From the NCBI GenBank assembly GCA_903851035.1, contig CAINND010000115.1, positions 21,160 to 85,159 of the forward strand: 64,000 nucleotides of DNA, in the 5' to 3' direction. The notes beneath the pieces are model-generated. The model was not told the DNA's origin. It did no database searches and saw only the letters and a list, made by a program, of their open reading frames with translations. Shown here piece by piece: positions 52,658-61,288 of the stretch. The translations under genes were made by a program, and so were the position numbers. Numbering within the stretch: the first letter of the stretch is position 1; each line of letters begins with the position of its first letter. The stretch is from an uncultured Acidobacteriota bacterium (lineage in GTDB: Bacteria; Acidobacteriota; Terriglobia; Terriglobales; Acidobacteriaceae).

Positions 52658-53683
52658 ATGGACAACATTCTTGTATTGACGCATGTCGATGAATCCGGCG
52701 CCCTCTCACGCGCCTCGCTGGAGTCCGTGGCCGCAGGCGTGGAACTCTCCGCCGCCATTGGCGCTACGCTTGCCGTGGGCGTGGTCGCCGCAGAACTTTC
52801 GGCAGACATCCCTGCGCAACTTGCAGGTCTCAACGCCCGCGTGCTGGCCGCCACCGCCGCAGAGCTGGCCGAGCCGCGCTTTGCCAGCGATGCAGCTGCC
52901 TGCGAAGCCCTCTGCCGCCATGCATCGGCGACCATCGTACTCGCCCCCGGCAGCTCGCGCTTTACCCGCGTGCTTCCGGCGGTTGCGCACCGTCTGGGCG
53001 GTGTAACAGACACCCACATCACCGCCCTCACCGGCGGCACACAGGTGGAAGCCACGCGCTGGTACTACCGTCAGCGCGTCGAGGCCGTCATCACGCGCAC
53101 GGCTCGGCCGTGGTTCCTGCTGCTGGATGCAGGCACTCGTACGCCTTATGCTGCAAAGGGCACGGCACCTGCGATTGAGGCCGTTGCCCTCGCCATGCCT
53201 GCATTGCGCACCCAGGTGCTCGGCATCAAGGCTCCCAAGCAGGACGAACAGACCATCCGTCCCGATGCCAAACTGCTCTTCGTTGCCGGTGCCGGATGGA
53301 CGAAGAAGCAGGCCGACGGGCAGGTTCATGCCGCTGAGGCCGAGCAGTGCATTCTGGGCTTCCTCAAGGTGGCAGACTCGTCGCTGGGCAGCAGCAAGAG
53401 CCTGGTGGACCAGAGTGGCGAGAACCAGGCGGTGCTTAAATTCATGTCGCACCTCAACCAGATTGGCCAGACCGGTGCCACGCCGCGCCACGCCAAGGGC
53501 CTGAGCACCTGCTGCCATGGCGAGGAGCCGCACGTCGTGGGCTGGCGCTTCGTCAACGAGCGCCGCGCCATCAACCTGGACGCCAACTGCGGATGGGCAC
53601 GCGGCAAGGCCGACGTGGTTTACATTGCCGACGCTTTTGCCGTCATGCAGCGGGTCAACGCCCTGCTGTCGGAGAAAAAATAG
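52658..53683 (+). CDS. etfA: Electron-transfer flavoprotein alpha subunit (EtfA/FixB), divergent FAD site
   Basis: 341 aa ETF alpha. The N-terminal domain (MDNILVLTHVDESGALSRAS) and the C-terminal FAD domain beginning VAGAGWTKKQADGQ are clear, and QIGQTG (near 269) is the expected FAD motif. The next conserved block, in most ETF alpha LYIAxGISGAxQH, is replaced here by GLSTCCHGEEPHVVG, and the final ADYGIVGD is replaced by VVYIADAFAVMQ. The family identity is sure from context and fold, but the flavin pocket differs from the norm. It ends the operon, with a strong terminator after it. Confidence 0.9.
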   Translation: MDNILVLTHVDESGALSRASLESVAAGVELSAAIGATLAVGVVAAELSADIPAQLAGLNARVLAATAAELAEPRFASDAAACEALCRHASATIVLAPGSSRFTRVLPAVAHRLGGVTDTHITALTGGTQVEATRWYYRQRVEAVITRTARPWFLLLDAGTRTPYAAKGTAPAIEAVALAMPALRTQVLGIKAPKQDEQTIRPDAKLLFVAGAGWTKKQADGQVHAAEAEQCILGFLKVADSSLGSSKSLVDQSGENQAVLKFMSHLNQIGQTGATPRHAKGLSTCCHGEEPHVVGWRFVNERRAINLDANCGWARGKADVVYIADAFAVMQRVNALLSEKK

Positions 53684-53743
53684 GCGCGGATAAGTCTGCG
53701 ACTGCCATCGCAATGGCACCGTACATCGGCTGCCATTAACACC

Positions 53744-53775
53744 GGCCGGAGCGCCTTACGGGACTCCGGCCTTTT
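53744..53775 (+). terminator. Terminator of the ACAD/ETF operon
   Basis: Stem ggccggag / ctccggcc (53744-53751, 53764-53771) followed by tttt. Confidence 0.87.
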
Positions 53776-53811
53776 CATTGCCGCCGTCTTTTCGTGTAAC
53801 ATGGCTTCGCG

Positions 53812-54432
53812 ATGAACGCCTTTTTAACCCGTCCCGCTGCTACCCTTGCGTGCCGCCTGCTTCTGCTTGCGGCGCTGCTATCGCTGCTGGTTCCCTTCCT
53901 CTCCGCGCAGGAGCGCGCGCCTGTCCAGCTATTTGAAGCTGCGCAGTGCCTGGCCACCGATCCCCTGCACTGGGTGGACGTTTCCAACAAGAAGGAACTC
54001 GTGCTGGCCTACCTGCCCGAGGGACGCAGCTTCAACGGCGCACGCTTTATTGACGTGGTTGTCTTCAACAACTCCAAGCACGATCAGGGCTTTATCTTCG
54101 ACATTCGCGTCCACGAAGAGGGCCGCCGCCATATTTATAGCGTTGAGAACAACGCGGCCTGGAAGAAGGAAGCCGACGAGTACAAATTCGAGGAACCGCC
54201 CCTGGGCGGCAACTTCCGCCAAAACCAGATGGTCAGCATCCTTCAGCAGATTCATCGCCACCACAAGTGGTATGAGGCGCAGGTTCGCCTGCTGCTGAAG
54301 CCCAACCCGCACCTGCGCTGCGAGAGCAACGTCGAGGACGTTCCCCTCGGCACCAAGCCTGTGCCATCCGCCGCACAGCCTGCTGCCCAACCGGCAGAGA
54401 AGACAGTGGCGCCCTTGAAGAAGTGGTTCTAG
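53812..54432 (+). CDS. Secreted protein of unknown function
   Basis: 206 aa. Signal peptide of about 32 residues, ending near LSAQER. The globular part has an alternating pattern (ELVLAYLPEGRSFNGARFID, GFIFDIRVHEEGRRHIYSVE, RQNQMVSILQQIHRHHKWYE) and no cysteine pair or catalytic motif I recognise. The C-terminus is Pro/Ala-rich and ends KKWF. It follows the ETF operon but has its own start; a long hairpin (54450-54490) lies after it. No function is assigned. Confidence 0.72.
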   Translation: MNAFLTRPAATLACRLLLLAALLSLLVPFLSAQERAPVQLFEAAQCLATDPLHWVDVSNKKELVLAYLPEGRSFNGARFIDVVVFNNSKHDQGFIFDIRVHEEGRRHIYSVENNAAWKKEADEYKFEEPPLGGNFRQNQMVSILQQIHRHHKWYEAQVRLLLKPNPHLRCESNVEDVPLGTKPVPSAAQPAAQPAEKTVAPLKKWF

Positions 54433-54449
54433 CGCGTAAAACAATTTAA

Positions 54450-54490
54450 GGCCGGCTTGCTGAGTGAACACATCACTCGCAATCCGGCCT
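54450..54490. terminator. Long hairpin between two convergent genes
   Basis: aggccggcttgctgagtga pairs with tcactcgcaatccggcct apart from small bulges; caacttttt follows on the plus strand. It serves the secreted-protein gene and perhaps the DUF4252 gene. Confidence 0.7.
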
Positions 54491-54547
54491 CAACTTTTTA
54501 TCCCGAGCCCGTGTGCAAACTTCTAGTTGCGGGGCTTTCGAATTAAG

Positions 54548-55177
54548 TTAGCGATCGCCTTTTGGCAGCGGCAACCCCAGCCCATCCATCTTGGGGATTC
54601 CAAAGTGCCCGCCAAGTTTCAGCAGGTCCATCATTGAGATGGTGCCGGAGACGGTCACCAGGTTCACGTCGCGTGGGCCAACCCACAGCAAGGCAATCTC
54701 TCGCACCGCGGCGCCATCCATGCGCAACCATAGGTCGGCTACCTGGCCATTCTGGTTGCGATGCTTGCGCAGCAGTTGCGTAAAGCCGCGCTCGCGATAT
54801 TCCAGCGCCACGCTTGCCCCCAGCATCGCATCCGGCTCCAGGCCATCGCGATAGTGGAAGCTGTGCACGCCCACCGCGTTCAGGGCTGCCACAACCTTGC
54901 GCAGTTCAGGATTGTCATGACTGAAGCGCGCCGCCAGCTCCAGCATGGGACGATCCAGAACGAACTCCGTGCGTGCGGTGGCCGTGCGGCTAACCTCGGC
55001 CAGCGCCTGCGGCACAGGAGACGCCACCAGCGGAGCCTGTCCGCCAAAATCCGCGCCCATTGCGGGCGAATCGTTATTTGCAAACGGAGCATTGGCTGCG
55101 GGTGGTGCGTACTGGGCCGCAGCCACTATTGAGCAGCCCAACATCAGTGGCAATACCAATCGAAGAACTTTCATCAC
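54548..55177 (-). CDS. DUF4252-like exported protein
   Basis: 209 aa. N-terminal signal (residues ~3-20, LRLVLPLMLGCSIVAAAQ). Residues ~75-209 hold the DUF4252-like region (LDRPMLELAARFSHD, KVVAALNAVGVHSFHYRDG, YRERGFTQLLRKHRNQNGQV, VNLVTVSGTISMMDLLKLGG). The region contains the VSGTISM hydrophobic strand common in such proteins. The start is the first of two Met; ATG 55174 is equally likely. Role unknown. Confidence 0.75.
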   Translation of the reverse strand: MMKVLRLVLPLMLGCSIVAAAQYAPPAANAPFANNDSPAMGADFGGQAPLVASPVPQALAEVSRTATARTEFVLDRPMLELAARFSHDNPELRKVVAALNAVGVHSFHYRDGLEPDAMLGASVALEYRERGFTQLLRKHRNQNGQVADLWLRMDGAAVREIALLWVGPRDVNLVTVSGTISMMDLLKLGGHFGIPKMDGLGLPLPKGDR

Positions 55178-55277
55178 TCAACCTCAAAGGGCACGGCGCA
55201 CACTTCTTCTGGCACCGTATATGGAATCAAACCCGGCCAGGCACGAATTGTTTCGCAGCCGCGGCGTTTCCCTTAAA

Positions 55278-55305
55278 TACGAAAGGCCCGCCACAGGGCA
55301 GACCC
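55278..55305 (-). terminator. Terminator of fabH
   Basis: Stem ggtctgcc / ggcgggcc on the minus strand (with G-U pairs) followed by tttcgtattt. Confidence 0.65.
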
Positions 55306-55356
55306 TTCATAATTTTGTTCGCATTCGTATCGCGTCTGGCTATTCAACAATTGGGG

Positions 55357-56358
55357 CTAAAACGCCCACTTGATGATGGAAGCGCCGCTGGTAAAGCCCG
55401 CGCCCACGCTTGCAATTAAAAGGGTGTCGCCCTTTTTCAGCCTGCCCGTCTCAACGGCGGTCCTCATCGCCAAGGGGATGGTACCGGCCGTGGTGTTGCC
55501 ATAATCTTCAATGTTGATGATGACCTTTTCCGCCGGCATCTTTAGCCGGTCGGCCGTGGCGGTGATGATGCGCTTGTTGGCCTGGTGGCTGATGAAGCAA
55601 TCCACATCCGCGCCGGTCAGGCCGTTCTTGGCCAGCACCCGCTCGGTCATCTCGGCCATCTTCTTCACCGCGTACTTGAACACCTGCTGGCCGTCCTGAT
55701 GAACGTAGTGCATCTTCTGGTCCACCGTCTCATGCGAGGCCGGATGCAGACTGCCGCCGCCGGGCTGGTACAGGTAGTCGCCGCCAAAGCCTTCAATCTG
55801 GTGGACGAAGTCGATAAAGCCAACGTCCTCGCCCTCTTCGCAGGGCTCCAGCAGCACGGCTCCCGCGCCATCGCCAAACAGGATGCAGGTGGCGCGGTCG
55901 GTGTAGTCAATCATCGAGGAGTTTACGTCCGCGCCGATGACCAGCACCTTTTTGTGCGCGCCACTTTCAATCAATTTGACGCCCGTGGTCAGCGAAAAGA
56001 CAAAGCCAGAGCAGCCGGCGGAGATGTCGAATCCCCAGGCCTGCGGAATATTCAGCTTTTTCTGCACCAGGCAGGCCGTCGAGGGATACATCATGTCTGG
56101 CGTGACCGTGCCCACGATGATGGCTTCCACCGTGGAAAGATCCACGTTGTGGCGCGCCGCCAGGTCCTTGGCGGCTTCCACCGCTAGGTCGCTGGCCGCC
56201 ACGCCTTTATCCACCAGGTGGCGTTCACGGATGCCCGTGCGCTCCAGAATCCAGTCGTTACTGGTGGCTACCAGCTTTTCCAACTCGTTGTTGTCGAGGA
56301 TGCGGGGCGGCACATATGTGCCGAGAGCCGTGATTTTGGCCCGAATGTGAGGTTTCAA
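55357..56358 (-). CDS. fabH: 3-oxoacyl-ACP synthase III (FabH)
   Basis: 333 aa, the usual FabH length. It condenses acetyl-CoA with malonyl-ACP to begin fatty-acid synthesis. Active-site Cys116 sits in SAGCSGFVF; the His and Asn motifs [10 protein letters not shown] and [14 protein letters not shown] are present, as is the CoA-binding region [15 protein letters not shown] start at a TTG at 56358, because GGAG lies 9 bases upstream and the family consensus begins there; an in-frame ATG at 56442 adds 28 odd residues and is less likely. Unusual TTG starts deserve note. Confidence 0.93.
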   Translation of the reverse strand: MKPHIRAKITALGTYVPPRILDNNELEKLVATSNDWILERTGIRERHLVDKGVAASDLAVEAAKDLAARHNVDLSTVEAIIVGTVTPDMMYPSTACLVQKKLNIPQAWGFDISAGCSGFVFSLTTGVKLIESGAHKKVLVIGADVNSSMIDYTDRATCILFGDGAGAVLLEPCEEGEDVGFIDFVHQIEGFGGDYLYQPGGGSLHPASHETVDQKMHYVHQDGQQVFKYAVKKMAEMTERVLAKNGLTGADVDCFISHQANKRIITATADRLKMPAEKVIINIEDYGNTTAGTIPLAMRTAVETGRLKKGDTLLIASVGAGFTSGASIIKWAF

Positions 56359-56698
56359 CTCCCAACTCTCCGGTAAATCAAGATGTTGCAATTGTCGCCC
56401 ACCGCCCGACGAATGTAAACCAAGTGTCATCGGCCTCCGCAATAGTCACCAGTGCGCAATTGCACACAGTGACAGGCACACGGAGCTAAACCGATGGTTC
56501 ACCGCTACAAAAGTAATGGCCGTCACGCGTAAGTGTGTGTTGCTGCAAGCTGCACAAGCCGTCAGCGCACTCGTTTCTGTGCCCCGAATCACATCCGGAT
56601 GCCTTAAACCTGATTTACGGTGACACTGCTTGGCGCTTTTGCACCGGCAGTATTCATACTTGTATTAAGTTTGCTTCTCATAAGGACTCCTAATAGTT
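56359..56698. other. 340-base spacer with opposing promoters
   Basis: No gene is visible. The right part holds a possible promoter for the CoA-transferase gene (TTGCAC at 56639-56644 and TATTAA at 56663-56668, 18 bases apart). The left part should carry the fabH promoter, but no clear box is seen. Confidence 0.4.
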
Positions 56699-57982
56699 AT
56701 GCATGATTGGCGCGAGCAGTATGCGCAGAAAATCGTCACGGCCGATGAGGCCGTAAAACATATCCAATCCGGCCAGCGCGTCGTCCTGGGACACGCCTGT
56801 GCCGCGCCGCCAGCTATCGTCAGCGCACTGGCCGCCCGCGCCCCCGAGTTGCGCAATGTCGAAATCGACCACATGGTCGTCATGGAGCCATTGCCCTTCA
56901 GCCAGCCCGGCATGGAGCGCAGCTTCCGCCTGAATGGAATGTTCCTTGGGGCCCCCACGCGCGACCACGTCCGCGATGGCCGCGCCACCTTTACCCCATG
57001 CTTTTTCAGCGAGGTGCCGCGCCTCTTCCGCGAGCGCATTCTGCCCATTGACGCGGTAATTTTGCAGGTGACACCGCCCGACGCCGAGGGTTATTGCAGT
57101 CTCGGCCTTTCGGCGGATTTCACCCTGGCGGCCACCGAGTGCGCTCCCATGGTGCTGGCGCAGGTCAACAGCCTGCTGCCACACACCAACGGCGCCCGCA
57201 TTCACCTGGACCGCATCACGGCCATCGTCGAAGCGGATGCGCCAATCCCCGAAGTCGCCGTTCCCAAAGTTGGCGAAGTGGAAATGCAGATTGGCCGTCA
57301 TGTGGCCACATTGGTCGAAGACGGAGCGACGTTGCAGATTGGCATCGGCGCCCTTCCAGAGGCGGCGCTGCGCTGTTTGGGCGGCAAAAAAGACCTCGGC
57401 ATCCACTCCGAGATGTTTTCCGACGGGGTTGTAGCGCTGGCCGAGGCCGGCGTCATCACCAACCGGCGTAAGACATTGCATGCAGATAAGTTCATTGCCA
57501 CCTTCCTGATGGGCACACGGCGGTTATATGACTGGGCGCATAACAACCCGGCGCTGGAGATGCATCCGGTGGATTACGTCAACGATCCCTGCGTCATCGG
57601 CCGGCACGACAGGATGGTCTCGCTCAATTCGGCCCTGCAGGTGGACTTATACGGGCAGGTGAACGCCGAGATGATCGGCCATCGCCAGTTCAGCGGCGTT
57701 GGCGGCCAGGTGGACTTCCTGCGCGGGGCCAGCCGCTCGCGTGGAGGCCGCGGCATCATAGCACTGGCCTCGACGGCCAGCCGTGGCACGATTTCGCGCA
57801 TCTGCGCCACGTTAGACGCTGGCGCAGCAGTTACCACATCGCGCCAGGATGTTCACTTTGTAGTAACAGAGTATGGAGTGGCTGAACTGCGCGGCAAAAC
57901 CTTGCAGCAACGCGCCGAGGCCCTGATTTCCATTGCACACCCTGATTTCCGCGCCGGGCTGTGGCGTGCGCTGGAGGCGTAA
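56699..57982 (+). CDS. Acetyl-CoA hydrolase/transferase (4-hydroxybutyrate CoA-transferase-like)
   Basis: 427 aa. The family I/ACH-type fold is evident from YAQKIVTADEAVKHIQSGQR, RNVEIDHMVVMEP, LQIGIGALPEAALR, KDLGIHSEMFSDGV (the catalytic Glu near 240 in HSEM) and VVTEYGVAELRGKTLQQRAE at the C-terminus. It exchanges CoA between acyl-CoA and a short-chain acid. ATG 56699 fits the start of the family. It stands alone, downstream of fabH on the other strand, and may supply or drain acyl-CoA. Confidence 0.9.
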   Translation: MHDWREQYAQKIVTADEAVKHIQSGQRVVLGHACAAPPAIVSALAARAPELRNVEIDHMVVMEPLPFSQPGMERSFRLNGMFLGAPTRDHVRDGRATFTPCFFSEVPRLFRERILPIDAVILQVTPPDAEGYCSLGLSADFTLAATECAPMVLAQVNSLLPHTNGARIHLDRITAIVEADAPIPEVAVPKVGEVEMQIGRHVATLVEDGATLQIGIGALPEAALRCLGGKKDLGIHSEMFSDGVVALAEAGVITNRRKTLHADKFIATFLMGTRRLYDWAHNNPALEMHPVDYVNDPCVIGRHDRMVSLNSALQVDLYGQVNAEMIGHRQFSGVGGQVDFLRGASRSRGGRGIIALASTASRGTISRICATLDAGAAVTTSRQDVHFVVTEYGVAELRGKTLQQRAEALISIAHPDFRAGLWRALEA

Positions 57983-58091
57983 CTCCGATGCTCATGCTTT
58001 ATACCGCGATGTGAGCTTTAACTTTCGTAACACTTCATGATGGTAGAAACATAAGCATCCGGAGTAGCATAACGCGTGGGGTTGGTCGCTG

Positions 58092-59504
58092 ATGTCTGTT
58101 GAACGCATCCTCGTAGTTGATGATGAACCACCCATTCGGGACGTGGTTTGCGCCATGCTACAAGCCGCCGGATACCGGACGGCACAGGCAAGTTCCGGAG
58201 CCGACGGGCTGGCGGTGCTCAAGCGCGATCCCGACTTCCAGCTTGTGCTGAGCGACCTGATGATGCCGCAACTAGATGGCACGGGCCTGTTGGAGAGCAT
58301 CCGCCGCGAGCGGCTGGAGATGCCGGTGGTGATGGTCACCGCCGTGCATGACATCAGCGTTGCCCTGGCGGCCATCCGCAACGGCGCCTACGACTACTTG
58401 CTGAAACCCTTTGAGCGTGAACAACTTCTGGCCGTAGTGCGCCGCGCCCTGGAGGCTCATCGCCTGCGGGTGGAAAACGTGCTCTACCAGTCCAACCTGG
58501 AGTCGCTGGTGGATCGCCGCACCAAGCAGCTGCGCGAGACCATCACGCAACTGGAAGCCAGCTATGACGTTACGCTGGAGGCACTGGGCGATGCCCTTGA
58601 CCTGAAGGATGCCGAAACCGAAGGCCACTCCAAACGTGTGACCGCCTACTCCATTGAGATTGGCCGTGCCCTGGGGCTGAACGCGGAGAGCATCCGCGCG
58701 CTGGCCCGCGGTGCTTTTCTGCACGACATTGGCAAAATGGCCATCCCCGACGCCATCCTGCTGAAGCCCGACCGCCTGACCGAGGAAGAAACCCGGCTGA
58801 TGCGCGAGCACAGCTACCTGGGCTACCGCATGCTGCGCAAGATTCCCTACCTTGTGGACGCCTCTGAGATTGTGTACTCCCACCAGGAGCGCTGGGATGG
58901 AAGTGGGTATCCGCGCGGCCTGAAGGGCGTGGAGATACCCTTGGGAGCGCGAATCTTCGCCATTGCCGACACCATGGATGCCATCACCAGCGACCGCCCC
59001 TACCGACCGGCGCGCAGCATGGAAGCGGCCCGCGAGGAGATTCGTCTTTGGAGCGGCCGTCAGTTCGATCCGGAGATCGCCGACGTATTTCTCTCCATAG
59101 CGCCTGCCACATGGGAGGAACTGCGCGCACAGATTGGCGACGAGAAGACCTACGTCAGCTACATCGAGCACATGGCGCGCCCGTCAAACTACGACGCGCA
59201 CCCCCAGAAAGACGATGCCAAGTGGAAGAAAGAGCAGATTGACGAGGCTCTGCGAGAATTGCCCGGCTGGCGGCTGGATGGCCGCCGCATAGAAAGGGAG
59301 ATTAACTTTTCAAACTTCCTGCAAGGCCTGCATTTCGTCAACCGGATGGCGGCGGTGGCCGAGGAAGAGGGTCACCACCCGGATATTCGCCTGGTTTACA
59401 ACCGGGTGACCCTGGAACTGACCACGCATGACGCCGGTGGATTGACGGAAAAAGACTTCCGCATGGCGCGCCGTATCAACGAACTGCTGCAACAGCACGT
59501 TTAG
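58092..59504 (+). CDS. Response regulator - HD-GYP phosphodiesterase - pterin carbinolamine dehydratase fusion
   Basis: 470 aa in one open frame. Residues 1-120 form a receiver domain: acidic pair D10-D11, phospho-acceptor Asp55, Thr83 and Lys105 in DYLLKPF. A linker helix (125-165) leads to the HD-GYP domain (about 160-345): HD at 211-212 in FLHDIGK, His240, His264 and GYP at 272-274. HD-GYP domains degrade c-di-GMP. From ~374 to 470 a further domain matches pterin-4a-carbinolamine dehydratase (PCD/DCoH): W378 onwards, then E-x3-H-H-P-x5-Y-x9-H-x8-D, with His428-His429-Pro430, Tyr436, His446 and Asp455. This is the complete catalytic signature, so the domain may be active. A signalling protein carrying a pterin-metabolism enzyme is unusual. 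The phosphoryl donor kinase is not adjacent. Confidence 0.9.
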   Translation: MSVERILVVDDEPPIRDVVCAMLQAAGYRTAQASSGADGLAVLKRDPDFQLVLSDLMMPQLDGTGLLESIRRERLEMPVVMVTAVHDISVALAAIRNGAYDYLLKPFEREQLLAVVRRALEAHRLRVENVLYQSNLESLVDRRTKQLRETITQLEASYDVTLEALGDALDLKDAETEGHSKRVTAYSIEIGRALGLNAESIRALARGAFLHDIGKMAIPDAILLKPDRLTEEETRLMREHSYLGYRMLRKIPYLVDASEIVYSHQERWDGSGYPRGLKGVEIPLGARIFAIADTMDAITSDRPYRPARSMEAAREEIRLWSGRQFDPEIADVFLSIAPATWEELRAQIGDEKTYVSYIEHMARPSNYDAHPQKDDAKWKKEQIDEALRELPGWRLDGRRIEREINFSNFLQGLHFVNRMAAVAEEEGHHPDIRLVYNRVTLELTTHDAGGLTEKDFRMARRINELLQQHV

Positions 59505-59531
59505 CTGAGTTTGCTCATCAGGACAGAAAAA

Positions 59532-59556
59532 CCGGCGTCTTATCGCCGGCCTTTTT
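59532..59556. terminator. Bidirectional terminator after the REC-HD-GYP-PCD gene
   Basis: Stem ccggcg / cgccgg, followed by ttttt on the plus strand; on the minus strand the stem is followed by tttttctg. Confidence 0.85.
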
Positions 59557-59572
59557 AGTTGCTATAAACCTT

Positions 59573-59821
59573 TTAGCGAGATTGATTGACCGACTCGTTC
59601 TGAGCGCAGTTCTTCAGTTCCTCGACGTCGCGGCGAATCTGATCGAGTTCCTGGCGCATGGAGTCATTCCATGCGTGGCTCCAGTCCGCGCCAGTGGCAA
59701 GGAGCTCGCCGGGGTGCGGCATGGCCGAAAATAGACGGCGGCTGCCGCGCGTCATTAGCACCGCCCCCACGCCGCCCAGAGCGGCGGCAGAGATCGAAAT
59801 GGCCAATTTGCGGAACTTCAT
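59573..59821 (-). CDS. Small membrane-anchored protein with a coiled-coil tail
   Basis: 82 aa. One membrane segment (residues ~6-24, LAISISAAALGGVGAVLMT). The C-terminal ~35 residues are charged and helical (DWSHAWNDSMRQELDQIRRDVEELKN). GGAGGG lies about 8 bases before ATG 59821. No family known; conserved small proteins of this kind may regulate membrane partners. Confidence 0.65.
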   Translation of the reverse strand: MKFRKLAISISAAALGGVGAVLMTRGSRRLFSAMPHPGELLATGADWSHAWNDSMRQELDQIRRDVEELKNCAQNESVNQSR

Positions 59822-60000
59822 TGCGCACAACCCTCCAAGATTATTCTTCGACGTAAAAGCTCGCGAACGCAATAGAAGATTAGGTACCGTCAGCAGATAT
59901 TTTTTGGTGGGGCGACAAAATTGAAAAGGTGAGAAAGGTGGGAGGGTGCCAAACAAATGGCGCGACCGTTTTGGCCGCGCCATGAGTGGAAAACCTTATT

Positions 60001-61017
60001 TTAGAGTTCGGGCTCTTCACCCGCCACCGGCGGCAGGGCCTCCAGCGCGGAGTCCTCGCCACTGAGCGCCAGTTCGGGTTGTTCCTTGCGGCTCTTCAGG
60101 CGAACGACGATGACCTTGGCAAAGCCCTCTTCGAACTTTGGCGGACGCAGCTTTTGCGCCATACGCAGCATGACATCGTCGGGCACGTTGCGCTCTCGCT
60201 TGCGGTTGCGCTCCATGCAGACCTCGGTGGGTACGTCGAAGAAGACGGCGTGCGCCGCATAGCCGAAGTCATGCGCCATCTTGATCCAGCTATGGCGCTC
60301 CTTGGGCGAGAGGTTAGTGGCGTCAATGTAGCTCATGGGGCGGCCGGCGACCAGACGGGCGCGCAGCAATGAGCGCAGCGAGCTGAAGACCAGGTCCTGA
60401 AAACGCTGCTCGGTGGCATCGTCAAAGAGCAGGCCGCGAACCAGGTCGCTGGAAAGCGGGATGATGTTGTGGCGGTTAAACCAGCTGCTCTTGCCGGAGC
60501 CGGGAAGTCCGATGGCCAGAACCACCGCTCCCTTGGGATTGCGCGGTGTGCCCTTGCCGGATGCAGGCGTAGCCTCGGGAACATCGGCGCCATCGGCATC
60601 GCCAGGCTCGGGACCATCAATTTCAGCAGCTTCGCCCGTGGCCTGGCCGGGAACGATGGGCAGCGAGGGTTCGGCGGACTGGGCCGCGCGCTCCTGCTGG
60701 TCGGTGCGGTTGCGGCCTCGCCCACCACGGCCGCGACGGCGGCGGGTACGGGCAGGGCGCTCGGCTGAAGCAGCGGACGAGCCTTCACCGGGGCCATCAA
60801 AGGGATCGGCCTCGGGCTGCGCCTCATAAACAGCCTGCGGGGCTTCGTTTTCGGAATGGCCTTCCGGGCGAGGTTCACCGGACTCCGTTAGAAAGGACTC
60901 CCGCTCGAGAAAAGTGGGTTGCAGCGGCGCAGGACCCTGCGTTGGTTCGCCGGGGCCCTGCAAGGGACGATTTTTTTGATTGCGACGCTTCTCGCGATCG
61001 CGCATCCATCTGCGCAT
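60001..61017 (-). CDS. P-loop kinase (Pnkp-like AAA) with a long basic, disordered N-terminus
   Basis: 338 aa. Residues 1-165 are low-complexity, rich in Pro, Glu, Gly and Arg, with an RGG-like patch RRRRGRGGRGRN (93-104). Residues 165-320 form the kinase: Walker A GLPGSGKSSWF (170-180), SSDLVRGLL, YIDATNLSPKERHSWI and a lid with RNRKRERNVPDDVM. Such domains phosphorylate 5'-OH ends of nucleic acids or small molecules. The Arg-rich N-terminus suggests RNA or protein binding. The N-terminal start is uncertain; ATG 61017 has no clear ribosome site and longer frames exist upstream. Confidence 0.8.
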   Translation of the reverse strand: MRRWMRDREKRRNQKNRPLQGPGEPTQGPAPLQPTFLERESFLTESGEPRPEGHSENEAPQAVYEAQPEADPFDGPGEGSSAASAERPARTRRRRGRGGRGRNRTDQQERAAQSAEPSLPIVPGQATGEAAEIDGPEPGDADGADVPEATPASGKGTPRNPKGAVVLAIGLPGSGKSSWFNRHNIIPLSSDLVRGLLFDDATEQRFQDLVFSSLRSLLRARLVAGRPMSYIDATNLSPKERHSWIKMAHDFGYAAHAVFFDVPTEVCMERNRKRERNVPDDVMLRMAQKLRPPKFEEGFAKVIVVRLKSRKEQPELALSGEDSALEALPPVAGEEPEL

Positions 61018-61181
61018 AATGGACTTATACCACGTCCGGAGCCACGGGGCGAGCAAAGTTGGGTAAAAACCGTTGAACCGAGGGTAACCAGTGCGCTTCC
61101 CACGGCGGGAGCGTAACCGGCACGCGGTGGAAGCATGGGCCAACGGTGGCAACATAGTGGAAATCAAGAGCTTGTTATTCT

Positions 61182-61210
61182 TTGCCGCTTGCGCCGGGCG
61201 GTGCTAGCAT
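61182..61210 (+). promoter_or_regulatory. Possible promoter of gap
   Basis: TTGCCG (61182-61187), 17-base spacer, TAGCAT (61205-61210), about 79 bases before the gap ATG. Both boxes are imperfect. Confidence 0.4.
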
Positions 61211-61288
61211 TTCAATGGCTGCATGAAGCGCGGTGTTTTGCTGCGCCGGAAATCCGCGCTGGACTGCCTAAATCTGCTGGAGGCAAGC

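Noticed and set aside
58092..59504. Frameshift or missed stop as cause of the REC-HD-GYP-PCD fusion
   Set aside because: The frame is open and coding in style throughout, with no slippery run at the HD-GYP/PCD border; a sequencing error deleting a stop cannot be fully excluded.
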